From Fibrisoma montanum (GTDB taxonomy: Bacteria; Bacteroidota; Bacteroidia; Cytophagales; Spirosomataceae), in NCBI RefSeq assembly GCF_003583365.1, contig NZ_QXED01000001.1, positions 744,001 through 808,000 on the forward strand: a stretch of DNA of 64,000 nt, given 5' to 3'. Made by a program: the position numbers and the translations under genes. Positions within the stretch are counted from its first letter, which is position 1, and every line of letters begins with the position of its first letter. A model generated the notes under the pieces. It saw only the letters and a list, made by a program, of their open reading frames with translations. It had not been told where the DNA came from and searched no databases. Below are positions 44,168 to 53,227 of this stretch, one piece after another.

Positions 44168-45073
44168 ATGACTGATTATCACCAACCTGTTTTATTACAC
44201 GAATGCATTGACGGCCTGGCCCTGCAGCCCGGCGGTACGTATGTCGACGTAACTTTCGGTGGCGGTGGCCACAGCCGCGAAATTTTACGACGACTGGAAG
44301 GGGGGCGGCTCTTTGCCTTCGATCAGGACGCCGACGCCAAAGCAAACGCCCAGGCGCTCAATGACTCACGACTCACGTTCATTGCCTCGAATTTCCGAAA
44401 TCTTAAACGGTATCTACGGCTCTACAAAGCCGATGGCATCGACGGCATTCTGGCCGATCTGGGCATTTCGTCGCACCAGATCGATACGCCCGAACGTGGC
44501 TTTTCGACCCGCTTCGACGCCGACCTCGACATGCGTATGAACCAGCAGGCCGACCGCACGGCACGCGAGGTCGTGAATGAGTATTCGGAGGCAGAACTGC
44601 ACCGCATTCTGGGCATGTATGGCGAGATTACGAACGCCCGCACGGCCGCGTCGGCCCTCGTTTCGGCCCGATCAAACCGCAGTATCAATACAGTAAATGA
44701 ACTGAAAGCGGCCCTGCAGCGCTACGCCCCGCGGGGTAAAGAAAATAAGTACTTTGCGCAGGTGTTTCAGGCGTTACGCATTGAGGTAAACGATGAGTTA
44801 AAAGCGCTCGAAGAGTTTCTGGAACAGGTGCCGGACGTCCTGAAGCCGGGCGGCCGGCTGGTCGTGCTGTCGTACCACTCGCTGGAGGACCGGCTGGTCA
44901 AAAATTTTATCAACAAAGGCAAGTTTCAGGGTGACGTTGAAAAAGACCTGTTCGGCAATGAGATCAAACCGCTGCAGTCGGTGACGCGTAAACCAATCGA
45001 AGCCTCGCCCGACGAAATCAGCCGGAATCCACGGGCACGGAGCGCCAAACTTCGTATTGCCGAAAAGATTTAA
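44168..45073 (+). CDS. rsmH: 16S rRNA (cytosine(1402)-N(4))-methyltransferase
   Basis: 301 residues, normal length. S-adenosylmethionine-dependent N4 methylation of C1402 in the ribosomal P-site. Conserved blocks: YHQPVLLHECIDGL, the SAM motif YVDVTFGGGGHSREIL, ILADLGISSHQID, RGFSTRFDADLDMRMN, FQALRIEVNDELKAL and VLSYHSLEDRLVKNF. In many bacteria it opens the dcw division cluster, but here no mur/fts gene follows. Confidence 0.96.
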   Translation: MTDYHQPVLLHECIDGLALQPGGTYVDVTFGGGGHSREILRRLEGGRLFAFDQDADAKANAQALNDSRLTFIASNFRNLKRYLRLYKADGIDGILADLGISSHQIDTPERGFSTRFDADLDMRMNQQADRTAREVVNEYSEAELHRILGMYGEITNARTAASALVSARSNRSINTVNELKAALQRYAPRGKENKYFAQVFQALRIEVNDELKALEEFLEQVPDVLKPGGRLVVLSYHSLEDRLVKNFINKGKFQGDVEKDLFGNEIKPLQSVTRKPIEASPDEISRNPRARSAKLRIAEKI

Positions 45074-45081
45074 TTTCGTTT

Positions 45082-45116
45082 AAAAGCCGACCGGAGCGAG
45101 TTCGTCGGCTTTTTTA
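45082..45116 (+). terminator. Intrinsic terminator of rsmH
   Basis: AAAAGCCGAC / GTCGGCTTTT stem followed by extra T residues, 9 bases after the stop codon. Confidence 0.8.
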
Positions 45117-45132
45117 TTGGTCACCCTTTCCG

Positions 45133-45140
45133 TAGTTTTG
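45133..45140 (+). promoter_or_regulatory. Candidate -7 element of the ComM/YifB gene
   Basis: TAGTTTTG fits TAnnTTTG exactly, 35 bases before the start codon; no well-spaced TTTG. Confidence 0.38.
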
Positions 45141-45174
45141 ACACCTACCACCGTCTATTTTATCCCGTTTTAGT

Positions 45175-46716
45175 ATGCTAGCCAAAACATTCGGCGCGGC
45201 CGTTTATGGCGTCAACGCGACGATTATTACCATTGAAGTAGCCGTTGGGCAGGGCCTGCGGTTTTTCATGGTAGGCCTCCCCGATAGTGCCGTTAAGGAA
45301 AGTGAGCAGCGCGTTGAAGCGTCGCTCAAGTTTTTTGGCTATCGAATGCCCCGGCAGAAAGTCGTGGTCAACCTCGCCCCGGCCGATATCCGTAAAGAAG
45401 GTACCGCCTATGATTTGCCCATCGCGCTCTGCGTGCTGCAATCGTCGGAGCAGATGAATCCCGAACGCAGTCTCGAAGAATACGTCATCATGGGCGAACT
45501 TTCGCTCGACGGGCGGCTGCGGCCTATCAAAGGCGTATTGCCTATTGCCATTGAAGCGCGGAAACAGGGATTTAAAGGATTCGTGCTGCCGATCGAAAAC
45601 GCCCAGGAAGCGGCCATTGTCAATCAACTGGACATCATCGGGGTCGAAACCATGCAGGACGCCGTCGAGTTCTTTGAAGGCAAGAAAAACATTGAGCCTC
45701 TGGTCAGCGATACGCGGGATATTTTCATGAGTCAGCTCAACAGCTACGAAGCCGACTTTTCGCATGTGCAGGGCCAGGAAAACATCAAGCGGGCTATGGA
45801 AATTGCGGCTGCCGGCGGACACAATGTCATCATGATTGGCCCGCCGGGTGCCGGCAAAACCATGCTGGCGAAGCGGTTGCCGAGTATTCTGCCACCGCTG
45901 ACCCTGCAGGAGGCCCTCGAAACAACCAAGATCCATTCCGTAGCCGGGAAACTCGGCACCCGCGCTACACTGATTTCAACGCGACCCTACCGGGCTCCGC
46001 ACCATACCATCAGCGATACGGCCCTGGTCGGTGGGGGCAGCTTCCCGCAACCGGGCGAAATCTCACTGGCGCACAACGGCGTACTGTTTCTGGACGAATT
46101 ACCGGAGTTTAAACGAACGGCCCTCGAAGTCATGCGCCAGCCGCTGGAAGACCGCCGGGTCAGCATTTCCCGGGCCAAGTGGGCGGTTGAGTTTCCGGCT
46201 AACTTCATGCTCATCGCCAGCATGAATCCCTGTCCCTGCGGCTACTACAACCACCCCGAAAAAGAATGCGTGTGTGGACCGGGGGTTGTCCAGCGCTACC
46301 TGAATAAAATCAGCGGTCCCCTGCTCGATCGCATCGATCTGCACGTCGAGGTAACGCCGGTATCGTTCGACCAGATGACCGCCAACCGCCCCGCCGAAAG
46401 CAGCCAGGCCATCCGTGAGCGGGTGATGCGGGCACGCGACGTACAGACCAAGCGGTTCGAGGGTCATACCGGCATTTACTCCAACGCCATGATGCCGTCG
46501 CAAATGGTGAAAGAACTTTGCACCATCAGCGATGCCGGACGGATGCTGCTTAAAACGGCCATGGAACGGCTTGGCTTATCGGCCCGGGCTTATGACCGTA
46601 TCCTTAAAGTGTCGCGTACCATCGCCGACCTGGCCGGCACGGAGGAGATTCGCATCGAGCACCTCGCCGAAGCGATTCAGTACCGGAGCCTGGATCGGGA
46701 GAACTGGGCCGGATGA
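45175..46716 (+). CDS. comM: YifB/ComM-family Mg-chelatase-like AAA+ ATPase
   Basis: 513 residues. An N-terminal Lon-protease-like domain (about 1-170) is followed by an AAA+ module: Walker A GPPGAGKTMLAKRLPSILPPL, Walker B LFLDELPEF, and a four-cysteine insert MNPCPCGYYNHPEKECVCGP typical of ComM. A C-terminal Mg-chelatase domain ends AEAIQYRSLDRENW. ComM proteins are hexameric helicases promoting branch migration during natural transformation and recombination. It is the last conserved gene before the defence island. Confidence 0.94.
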   Translation: MLAKTFGAAVYGVNATIITIEVAVGQGLRFFMVGLPDSAVKESEQRVEASLKFFGYRMPRQKVVVNLAPADIRKEGTAYDLPIALCVLQSSEQMNPERSLEEYVIMGELSLDGRLRPIKGVLPIAIEARKQGFKGFVLPIENAQEAAIVNQLDIIGVETMQDAVEFFEGKKNIEPLVSDTRDIFMSQLNSYEADFSHVQGQENIKRAMEIAAAGGHNVIMIGPPGAGKTMLAKRLPSILPPLTLQEALETTKIHSVAGKLGTRATLISTRPYRAPHHTISDTALVGGGSFPQPGEISLAHNGVLFLDELPEFKRTALEVMRQPLEDRRVSISRAKWAVEFPANFMLIASMNPCPCGYYNHPEKECVCGPGVVQRYLNKISGPLLDRIDLHVEVTPVSFDQMTANRPAESSQAIRERVMRARDVQTKRFEGHTGIYSNAMMPSQMVKELCTISDAGRMLLKTAMERLGLSARAYDRILKVSRTIADLAGTEEIRIEHLAEAIQYRSLDRENWAG

Positions 46717-46761
46717 AAATGGCCCTTACTATAATTCTTACACTTTTTGCTGGGTGGAATG

Positions 46762-46792
46762 TTGCATTACCTTAGAAAGAGATTCAATTTTG
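46762..46792 (+). promoter_or_regulatory. Candidate promoter of the brx operon
   Basis: TTG (46762-46764), 20 bp, then CAATTTTG (46785-46792, seven of eight consensus bases). The predicted transcription start is within about 10 bases of the brxA ATG, so the leader would be very short. Confidence 0.28.
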
Positions 46793-46804
46793 CTTTTTTG
46801 TGGA

Positions 46805-47551
46805 ATGATTATATCTACTAAGCCTACTACCATCCATACGGCCCGAACGTTAATGACTGCCGAACTGGCACAGGTTATGGACCATACTGATAGCAATAAA
46901 AACTTTGCGCTTGCTATTGAACATAACGTAGCCGGCAAACGTACGCAGGCAAATAGACAGCGTTCATATATAGCCCTTAGGAAGCTTTATCGATTTGACA
47001 CGGCTTATTTGCCCTTCGCTGCACTATTTTATTTTTGGAAATTAACTGAGCCACAATTCCGGCCTAAGTTAGCCTTCCTATATGCACTGGGACATGATTA
47101 TCTGTTGAGCGAAAGCTTCTCTGTTATAACTAACACCCCTCTGGGAGCTAGTCTGTCAGTGACTCAATTCCAAAGTAGTTTAGCCAACCATCACCCAAAT
47201 CAATTTTCTGAAGTTACTCAATATTCCATCGCTAAAAACTTAGCCAGTTCATATAAGCAGGTAGGTTACCTTGTTGGAAAAGTTAAGGCCATGCGAATCC
47301 CATTTCAGTCAACTTTGCCAGTAGTGACATTTGCTTTCTTAATGGCTTACATAAACGGAGATCGTGGTGAGTATTTGCTAGGCAGTATTTGGGTAAAAGC
47401 TCTGGAGCAGGACGCTGATACGTTGCACCATTTTTTAGTTCAGGCTAGTCATAAAGGATGGTTAACTTATCAGCGAGCAGGAAGCGTTATGTCTATATCT
47501 TTCGAGTCACTAATACAAGAAATTACAGCAGGTAATGGCCACCAAGATTGA
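46805..47551 (+). CDS. brxA: BREX protein BrxA (DUF1819)
   Basis: 248 residues starting at MIISTKPTTIHTARTLMTAEL; the frame stays open upstream but would run back into comM. It fits the DUF1819/BrxA family: a helical protein whose N-terminal part resembles a DNA-binding NusB-like fold (NRQRSYIALRKLYRFD), then FALFYFW-type aromatic helices. BrxA is a core member of type 1 BREX systems and binds DNA, but its precise job is unclear. The gene is AT-richer than comM just upstream, which marks the left border of the island. It overlaps brxB by 17 bases, showing one transcript. Confidence 0.86.
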   Translation: MIISTKPTTIHTARTLMTAELAQVMDHTDSNKNFALAIEHNVAGKRTQANRQRSYIALRKLYRFDTAYLPFAALFYFWKLTEPQFRPKLAFLYALGHDYLLSESFSVITNTPLGASLSVTQFQSSLANHHPNQFSEVTQYSIAKNLASSYKQVGYLVGKVKAMRIPFQSTLPVVTFAFLMAYINGDRGEYLLGSIWVKALEQDADTLHHFLVQASHKGWLTYQRAGSVMSISFESLIQEITAGNGHQD

Positions 47552-48077
47552 TGCATTGTTGGCTACATTTGAGAATGCGCTTTGCGAACCATGGCCTACC
47601 TTATTATCAGGTAGCGAACGAATCTGGTTTTTGGTGTTTGACCCAGCCGAACTGAGACGGGTTGAGTTACGTATGGGGGATTTTGAAGCGGCTGCTCGTA
47701 GAGCTAACCGCCGTTGGATACCTGTATCACTTAAGCCCTTTTTTCCGGAATGGATGACCGCTCATGAATACCGTGAAGGCTATTTTGAATCACCAGAGGA
47801 TCTGATTGATCAATTAGAGGCCGATTTCAAACCCTATGTTGTTCAACGATTGACTGAAGCTATTCAGCAAGCGCAGCCAGACAATCATACACTCATAGTC
47901 CTACAGGATGTGTCGGCTCTGTTTGGTTTGATACCGTTATCTGACGTACTGAGGAGTGTAACAACGGGGATACAGGGACGAATGCTCGTCTTCTTTCCCG
48001 GCGAGTATCAACACAATCAATATAGGCTCTTAGACGCCCGTGATGGCTGGAATTATCTGGCCAGACCGATTCTTTAG
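47535..48077 (+). CDS. brxB: BREX protein BrxB (DUF1788)
   Basis: 180 residues. The DUF1788 signature is in the C-terminal third (GRMLVFFPGEYQHNQYRLLDARDGWNYLARPI), preceded by HTLIVLQDVSALFGLIPLSDVL. BrxB is a core BREX component of unknown activity. Gene order brxA-brxB-brxC with overlap upstream and a 32-base gap downstream is the standard start of a type 1 BREX operon. Confidence 0.91.
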   Translation: MATKIDALLATFENALCEPWPTLLSGSERIWFLVFDPAELRRVELRMGDFEAAARRANRRWIPVSLKPFFPEWMTAHEYREGYFESPEDLIDQLEADFKPYVVQRLTEAIQQAQPDNHTLIVLQDVSALFGLIPLSDVLRSVTTGIQGRMLVFFPGEYQHNQYRLLDARDGWNYLARPIL

Positions 48078-48109
48078 TCCACACTACTTTTTTACAAAAC
48101 CACATTTTC

Positions 48110-51100
48110 ATGCAAAACCAGGACCTTTTTGTTCTGAACCCCACCACCAATAACTTATTAAATGACGGTGTTGTCGAAATTGGCAGCAGTCGTGATACTG
48201 CCGGTCAACGCGTGATCCGACATGAACTTCATACGTTTGTCTGTGAAGGTGAATACCAGCGGGGTATCCACCGCATTTTGGATACGTACCTTAAATACCT
48301 TGACCAACCCAAGCAACCCGCTGTATGGGTAAGTGGTTTCTTCGGTAGTGGTAAATCGCATCTAGTGAAGATGTTGGGGTTTTTATGGGAAAACTTCCGC
48401 TTCGATAACGGGGATACGGCCCGTACTATTAAAGCTTTACCGACCGACATCAACGATTTGCTCACCGAACTTGATCGAAAGCAAACCCTCTATGGTCGGC
48501 TGGCAGTATCGGGTACGCTAAAGGATTTTCCGTCACCCGACATCCGCTACTCGTTTCTACAATTGTTTCTTGGAGCCCTGGGCTTACCTACGCAATACCA
48601 CCTTTTTAAATTTGTTTATTGGGCCAAACAGGAAGGAATTTATGATGCGTTGAAAGCGCGAGTGGAAGCTGAAGGGAAAAACTTTCAGCGCGAGTACGAA
48701 AACCTGTTTGTCTCAACAGTGTTAGCTAAAGCTATTCTGGAGATCAAATCAGACTTTGCAACCAGTGAAGCGCAGGTAAAAGAATACTTTAAGCTCAATT
48801 TCAAAAGGGTCGAAAGTGTAAACCGGGATGAATTACTTCGAACAATTCGTGACGAAGCATTACCGCTAAAATTTGGCAATAAAATTCCCTGTACAATACT
48901 TGTACTCGATGAAGTGCAGCAGTTTATTGACCGCGACGGCGGCAAAGCCATCGACGTGCAGAATCTCGCCCAGGACCTTTGCAGCCAGTTCGATGGGCGT
49001 TTCCTATTGATCGGCACCGGGCAGAATGCTCTTTCCGAAACGCCTTTTCTACAACCCCTTCAGGATCGCTTTTCGGTGAAGGTGTCCCTGTCGGACCAGG
49101 ACGTTGAAACGGTAACCCGTAAAACAGTCTTACAAAAGAAACCATCAGTACTATCCGAATTGAATCAGGTACTCGACGGAGCCTCTGGCGAGATTGCTCA
49201 AAACCTATCAGGTACAGACTTTGGGTATCGTACGGAGGATCAAATTACGCTGGCTGCCGACTATCCAATTCTGCCGTCAACCCGTAAGTTTTGGAAACGG
49301 GTGTTACAGGTGATTGATACGGCCGGTACGTCGGGTCAACTGCGTTCGCAACTTCGCATTATTGATGAGAGCGTCAAGACTGTAGCTAACCAGCCGCTGG
49401 GTTGCGTAGTGCCTGCTGACTTTGTGTTCGAACAGAAACAACAGCAGTTGCTCCAAAATGCCTTACTCCTCAACGAAACCAATAACCTCATTCTTGAACG
49501 AAAGGCTAAAGGGGGCGATGCGTTATTGGAGGGACGCATTTTAAGTACCGTCTTTCTAATTGATCGCCTACCCCAGGATAGCACAGGGGGGCGGGTACGC
49601 TCCGACGAGAATACCATTGCCGATCTGCTACTGACCGATATTACACAGCCTTCAGCCCAGTTTCGCCAACAGGTAAAAGCACTGATCGCCAAATTAGTGG
49701 ATGAGAAAGTGCTGATGCCCATCGGGTCAGAGTTTAAACTACAGACAAAGATTGGAGCCGAATGGGAACAGGAGTTTACGAAGCAAGCCACTAAGCTGGG
49801 CAACTCTGGCGACGATCGTATTCAACAGTTCCGACGCGACCGCTTTACCCAATTCTTCAAAGAAGGTACCAAAGCTATCAACATTCTCCAGGGTATTTCG
49901 CGGGAAAAACGCGATTTCACTATCCACACCGGCTCAGACCGACCTGCCACCACAACTCAGCTGAACGTATGGGTACGTGATGGCTGGTTTGAGAATGAAG
50001 CAACCGTGCTGAATGAAATCCGAGCCGAGGGTTCTGAGGCTCCACTGGCTTACGTCTATGTGCGGAAGCAGCGTGATACCGATCTCCGTACGGAAATCAT
50101 AAAATTTTTAGCAGCACAAGATACCATTGACAGCAAGGGTATCCCAACAACGCCCGAGGGAGAACAGGCTCGCCATAGTATGGAGACTCGTAAAGCCACG
50201 GCCAGCCAGGCTATAGCCGAACTAGTTAACACCATCGGACGAGACGCGTTGGTTTATCTGGCCGGGGGCAATGAAATAAACCGGGGCAATCTACGTGACA
50301 ATGTGGAAGAAGCCTTGAATGCGCTCGCAGACCGTCAGTTTCCGGACTTTAAAGCCAAAGCTGATTATAAAGACTGGGGAAAGGCTCTCACTAAAGCACT
50401 AGGTGGCGACCCAGATGCGCTTAAGCAAACCGGCTACGATAAAGACCCCAAAGATCACCCCGTGGCCAAGGATTTACTGAACTTCATAGGCACCGGTTCG
50501 CAAACGGGTCGCGACATTCGGAATCAGTTTGAAAAAGCTCCCTACGGCTGGAGCCGCGACGCCATTGATGCCATGACGGTGATCCTCGAAAACGCTGACC
50601 TGATTTCAACCCCTGAACAGTCGCTCACACAAGCTAAACTTGGTGCAGCTGTATTCAAGCGCGAAGTGCATACGCTCACGGCGACTCAGAAAATCAAACT
50701 GCGTAAGCTTTATCAGGAGGCCGGCTTGACCATAAAGCCAAATGAGGAGTTTGCCGGATCGAATGCGCTTTTCCAGGCGCTACGTCAGTTGGCCGACCGC
50801 GTGGGCGGTGACTCGCCCCAGCCTGAACCGTTGTCGCTGAACGACCTCAAAGCCCTTGAAAACCTCGATGGCAATGAGCGGCTCCTTCAACTGGTGGAGC
50901 AAGCCGATACACTTAGGGCCAACTTCACCACCTGGACCAAGCAGGCTGCCATGGTGGCCGATCGGCTCCCCCACTGGCAGATGCTCACCAATCTGCTGGC
51001 TGTGGCTCCGCAGTCGGCAGACTATGCTCCCATTCGGCAGGAGGCTGATGCCATTCGTACCGACCGGCTATTGTTGGCCGAACCCGATTTAGTTACCCCC

Positions 51101-51541
51101 CTACTAAACCGGCTCTGCGATATACTTAAAACAGCACTCAACAACGCCAAGCAGCGCTTCAACGACCGCTTCGACGCCGAGATGGATACGTTGCAAAACA
51201 ATTCCTATTTCAAAGGACTTACACCCGAACAAAAGCATCAGATTCTGGTGAAGCACAACATTGTGGCGAAGCCTGAGATCAAGCTGCTGGATACGGCCAG
51301 TTTGTTAGGACAGTTGCAGAAAGTGTCGCTCGATGCGTGGCAAACTAAACTAACCGCTTTACCTAATCAGTTTCAGTCAGCCGTTGATGACGCCGTGGCA
51401 CTGGCAGCTCCCAAGGCTCGGTCGTACACGCTCCCCAAGCGGACGCTTAGCAGCCAGGCCGACATTGATGCCTATCTTACAGAACTGAAAGCTGACCTGG
51501 AAGCCGCCCTGGCGGGTAGCTCAGCCGTCATTCTGCGGTAA
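48110..51541 (+). CDS. brxC: BREX P-loop ATPase BrxC
   Basis: 1143 residues. Walker A is GFFGSGKS (Gly76-Ser83, Lys82), followed by HLVKMLGFLW; Walker B is TILVLDEVQQF (Asp267, Glu268). A conserved block near 280-320 (LAQDLCSQFDGRFLLIGTGQNAL) fits a sensor segment. The C-terminal half is helical and coiled. BrxC/PglY is the large ATPase of BREX that works with PglX and PglZ in host-DNA methylation and blocking phage replication. Length (about 1200 in the family) is normal and the frame intact. Confidence 0.94.
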   Translation: MQNQDLFVLNPTTNNLLNDGVVEIGSSRDTAGQRVIRHELHTFVCEGEYQRGIHRILDTYLKYLDQPKQPAVWVSGFFGSGKSHLVKMLGFLWENFRFDNGDTARTIKALPTDINDLLTELDRKQTLYGRLAVSGTLKDFPSPDIRYSFLQLFLGALGLPTQYHLFKFVYWAKQEGIYDALKARVEAEGKNFQREYENLFVSTVLAKAILEIKSDFATSEAQVKEYFKLNFKRVESVNRDELLRTIRDEALPLKFGNKIPCTILVLDEVQQFIDRDGGKAIDVQNLAQDLCSQFDGRFLLIGTGQNALSETPFLQPLQDRFSVKVSLSDQDVETVTRKTVLQKKPSVLSELNQVLDGASGEIAQNLSGTDFGYRTEDQITLAADYPILPSTRKFWKRVLQVIDTAGTSGQLRSQLRIIDESVKTVANQPLGCVVPADFVFEQKQQQLLQNALLLNETNNLILERKAKGGDALLEGRILSTVFLIDRLPQDSTGGRVRSDENTIADLLLTDITQPSAQFRQQVKALIAKLVDEKVLMPIGSEFKLQTKIGAEWEQEFTKQATKLGNSGDDRIQQFRRDRFTQFFKEGTKAINILQGISREKRDFTIHTGSDRPATTTQLNVWVRDGWFENEATVLNEIRAEGSEAPLAYVYVRKQRDTDLRTEIIKFLAAQDTIDSKGIPTTPEGEQARHSMETRKATASQAIAELVNTIGRDALVYLAGGNEINRGNLRDNVEEALNALADRQFPDFKAKADYKDWGKALTKALGGDPDALKQTGYDKDPKDHPVAKDLLNFIGTGSQTGRDIRNQFEKAPYGWSRDAIDAMTVILENADLISTPEQSLTQAKLGAAVFKREVHTLTATQKIKLRKLYQEAGLTIKPNEEFAGSNALFQALRQLADRVGGDSPQPEPLSLNDLKALENLDGNERLLQLVEQADTLRANFTTWTKQAAMVADRLPHWQMLTNLLAVAPQSADYAPIRQEADAIRTDRLLLAEPDLVTPLLNRLCDILKTALNNAKQRFNDRFDAEMDTLQNNSYFKGLTPEQKHQILVKHNIVAKPEIKLLDTASLLGQLQKVSLDAWQTKLTALPNQFQSAVDDAVALAAPKARSYTLPKRTLSSQADIDAYLTELKADLEAALAGSSAVILR

Positions 51542-51551
51542 GATTTTCATT

Positions 51552-51611
51552 CAGCGTCCTCCGTTGAAGCACCAGTAGGCTTTCCCTCTGAGGCTTCGGC
51601 GGAGGACGCTG
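51552..51611. terminator. Bidirectional terminator between brxC and the abiE genes
   Basis: Perfect 12-base arms CAGCGTCCTCCG (51552-51563) and CGGAGGACGCTG (51600-51611) with further inner pairing. It sits between convergent brxC and abiEii, and would end the brxABC transcript before pglX. Confidence 0.6.
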
Positions 51612-51623
51612 GATTGTACACGT

Positions 51624-52403
51624 TCACAACCGAACCTGCCGTATGTACTGTTCAAACAAGGCTACCCGGCGCTCGTCGGCTGCGTTGAACAGGAACGGGC
51701 GCACATCGGCGGCCATAGCCTGCATGTCAATCGTTCGACAGTGATCGAGCAACCGGCTACGCAGGGCTTCAGCGTTATCAATCTGGAGTTTCTGTTGCAG
51801 ATAATCGTAGTTCGGCTTGATACCCTTACCCAGCAAGAAAACAGCATCGTAAAAGTCCCGCCCTTTGTTACGAACCCGGTTCAGAATGGCGTAAAATTTT
51901 TGCGCCAGTAACAGATCAACCGGTGTCGTATTGATTTGCGTGAACACGTCAAAACGGTTAAGCAGGTACGGCTCAGGTGTAAACGCAAAGTACTGTGGTT
52001 CAGTATCTAACTGGATCAAAATCTTCTCCTCGCGGTAGCCGCTTAGTCCCTGCTGAAACAGCAAAGCCGGAAATTTGACGTGGCAGTGGTAAGCCCCCTT
52101 CATTACCAGGCGCATTTCTACCTCGTACCCCTCCAGCCGCAGCCCATTTTCGATAACGCTGGCCAGTCCGGTAAAATCAGTTTCGTTGATGCCCGTATTG
52201 TCAAAATCCAGGTCTTCCGAAAAGCGCTGGTTGCCGTGTACAATCCGCAGGCAGGTCCCGCCCAAAAATACGAGCCGGTCGGCATAGTCACTGTCGTAAA
52301 TCAGTTGCAGAAGTTTGTACTGCAGGTATTCGCGGAGGATAAACCGGCTAAACGGTTGCAGCGACAACGGATATTGCGTTATGATCTGGCTGAAGTCAAG
52401 CAT
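51624..52403 (-). CDS. abiEii: AbiEii-type nucleotidyltransferase toxin
   Basis: 259 residues from the ATG at 52403, which overlaps the end of the antitoxin gene by 8 bases. The DUF1814 motifs are intact: FLGGTCLRIVHG then RFSEDLDFD (Gly48-Gly49-Thr50, Asp64 and Asp66), and a later lysine/aspartate helix (LLAQKFYAIL with KGRDFYDAVFLLGKG). AbiEii transfers nucleotides to an RNA target and stops growth, causing abortive infection or plasmid stabilisation. It lies antisense to the BREX genes, between brxC and pglX. Confidence 0.9.
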   Translation of the reverse strand: MLDFSQIITQYPLSLQPFSRFILREYLQYKLLQLIYDSDYADRLVFLGGTCLRIVHGNQRFSEDLDFDNTGINETDFTGLASVIENGLRLEGYEVEMRLVMKGAYHCHVKFPALLFQQGLSGYREEKILIQLDTEPQYFAFTPEPYLLNRFDVFTQINTTPVDLLLAQKFYAILNRVRNKGRDFYDAVFLLGKGIKPNYDYLQQKLQIDNAEALRSRLLDHCRTIDMQAMAADVRPFLFNAADERRVALFEQYIRQVRL

Positions 52404-53043
52404 AGTGGTCAATGTACTGACGAAAAACAGCAATGCGGTGCGACAATTGCTTTCCTCCAACCAGATCTGTGTATGTCTGCAAGCGCTGGCGGTTAAGCTG
52501 ATGGCGTAATTGACTGGTATTTAACCGGGTGGCCGCGAAATCATCGACCGTCCTCAGGTGAGGATTCAGGTAACAGTAGTCAAGAATAGTTTTCTCTACG
52601 TTGGCCATCAGCACCGGCCGATCGGGCAGGCTACCCGCTGCTGCGGTTGCTGCTGTTCGCATAACCTGATAGCCAAAGAAAAAGGCTGGCTTTACGTGCC
52701 GGTACAGAAAAGTACCTACCGGCGTGGTGAAGGTCTGCGTTTTGCGCGAACTGATAGACGTGAATACGTAGACGCCTTCGGGAATGAGGCCGTAAAACGA
52801 TAAGGCTGTCTCAAGCGAAAGATAAGAGGGTTGATAGATTCGATTGGCCGTCCACCACAGTGTTTCCTCCGCCAGAGTAGTCGTTCGAAACATATACCAT
52901 TGGTTCACTATGCGCTGTATGTAGCCTTTCTGTTGCCACTCAACTAGCCGCCGGGTGTCAAACCGGGGAAACCGTTTTCGCACGTCCTGCACCGAAAACA
53001 ACCCTTGCTGCCCTACGTTTTGTTGAAATAATACATAATTCAT
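52396..53043 (-). CDS. abiEi: AbiEi-type antitoxin / transcriptional repressor
   Basis: 215 residues. The N-terminal winged helix (about 10-60, GLFSVQDVRKRFPRFDTRRLVEWQQKGYIQRI) is the DNA-binding domain that normally autorepresses the operon. The rest matches the AbiEi C-domain (YLSLETALSFYGLIPEGVYVFTSIS, VEKTILDYCYLNPHLRTVDDF). Its gene precedes and overlaps the toxin gene, the standard type IV AbiE order. Confidence 0.85.
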   Translation of the reverse strand: MNYVLFQQNVGQQGLFSVQDVRKRFPRFDTRRLVEWQQKGYIQRIVNQWYMFRTTTLAEETLWWTANRIYQPSYLSLETALSFYGLIPEGVYVFTSISSRKTQTFTTPVGTFLYRHVKPAFFFGYQVMRTAATAAAGSLPDRPVLMANVEKTILDYCYLNPHLRTVDDFAATRLNTSQLRHQLNRQRLQTYTDLVGGKQLSHRIAVFRQYIDHYA

Positions 53044-53137
53044 TTCTAAAAATAATTAAAAATAACAATTCTAAGAAATGAATAATGTTTGCCTGGTATT
53101 CACCCCGATGCTTAATGCGTATTTTTAATTCCCCGTC

Positions 53138-53162
53138 GCTCCCCCCGCCCTAAAGGGGGGTA
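53138..53162. repeat. Short G/C-rich palindrome, single arm of the repeat found near pglX
   Basis: CCCCCCGCCCTAAAGGGGGG with flanks GCT and TA. The same core appears in both arms of the elements at 53605-53829 and 54637-54728. Here it is in the gap between the abiE promoter region and the DUF559 gene. Confidence 0.65.
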
Positions 53163-53227
53163 ACCCATGAATTGATTCGTAACGTTAACCAATTAGCTTC
53201 GTCATAAAACCTACAATCTCCTCCCCT

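Noticed and set aside
45175-46716. Magnesium chelatase subunit for chlorophyll synthesis
   Set aside because: The N-terminal Lon-like domain and the four-cysteine insert are those of ComM/YifB, not BchI.
46532-46804. An upstream extension of brxA into the comM gene
   Set aside because: The extra 91 codons overlap the ComM C-terminus in another phase and have no DUF1819 similarity; the ATG at 46805 is better.
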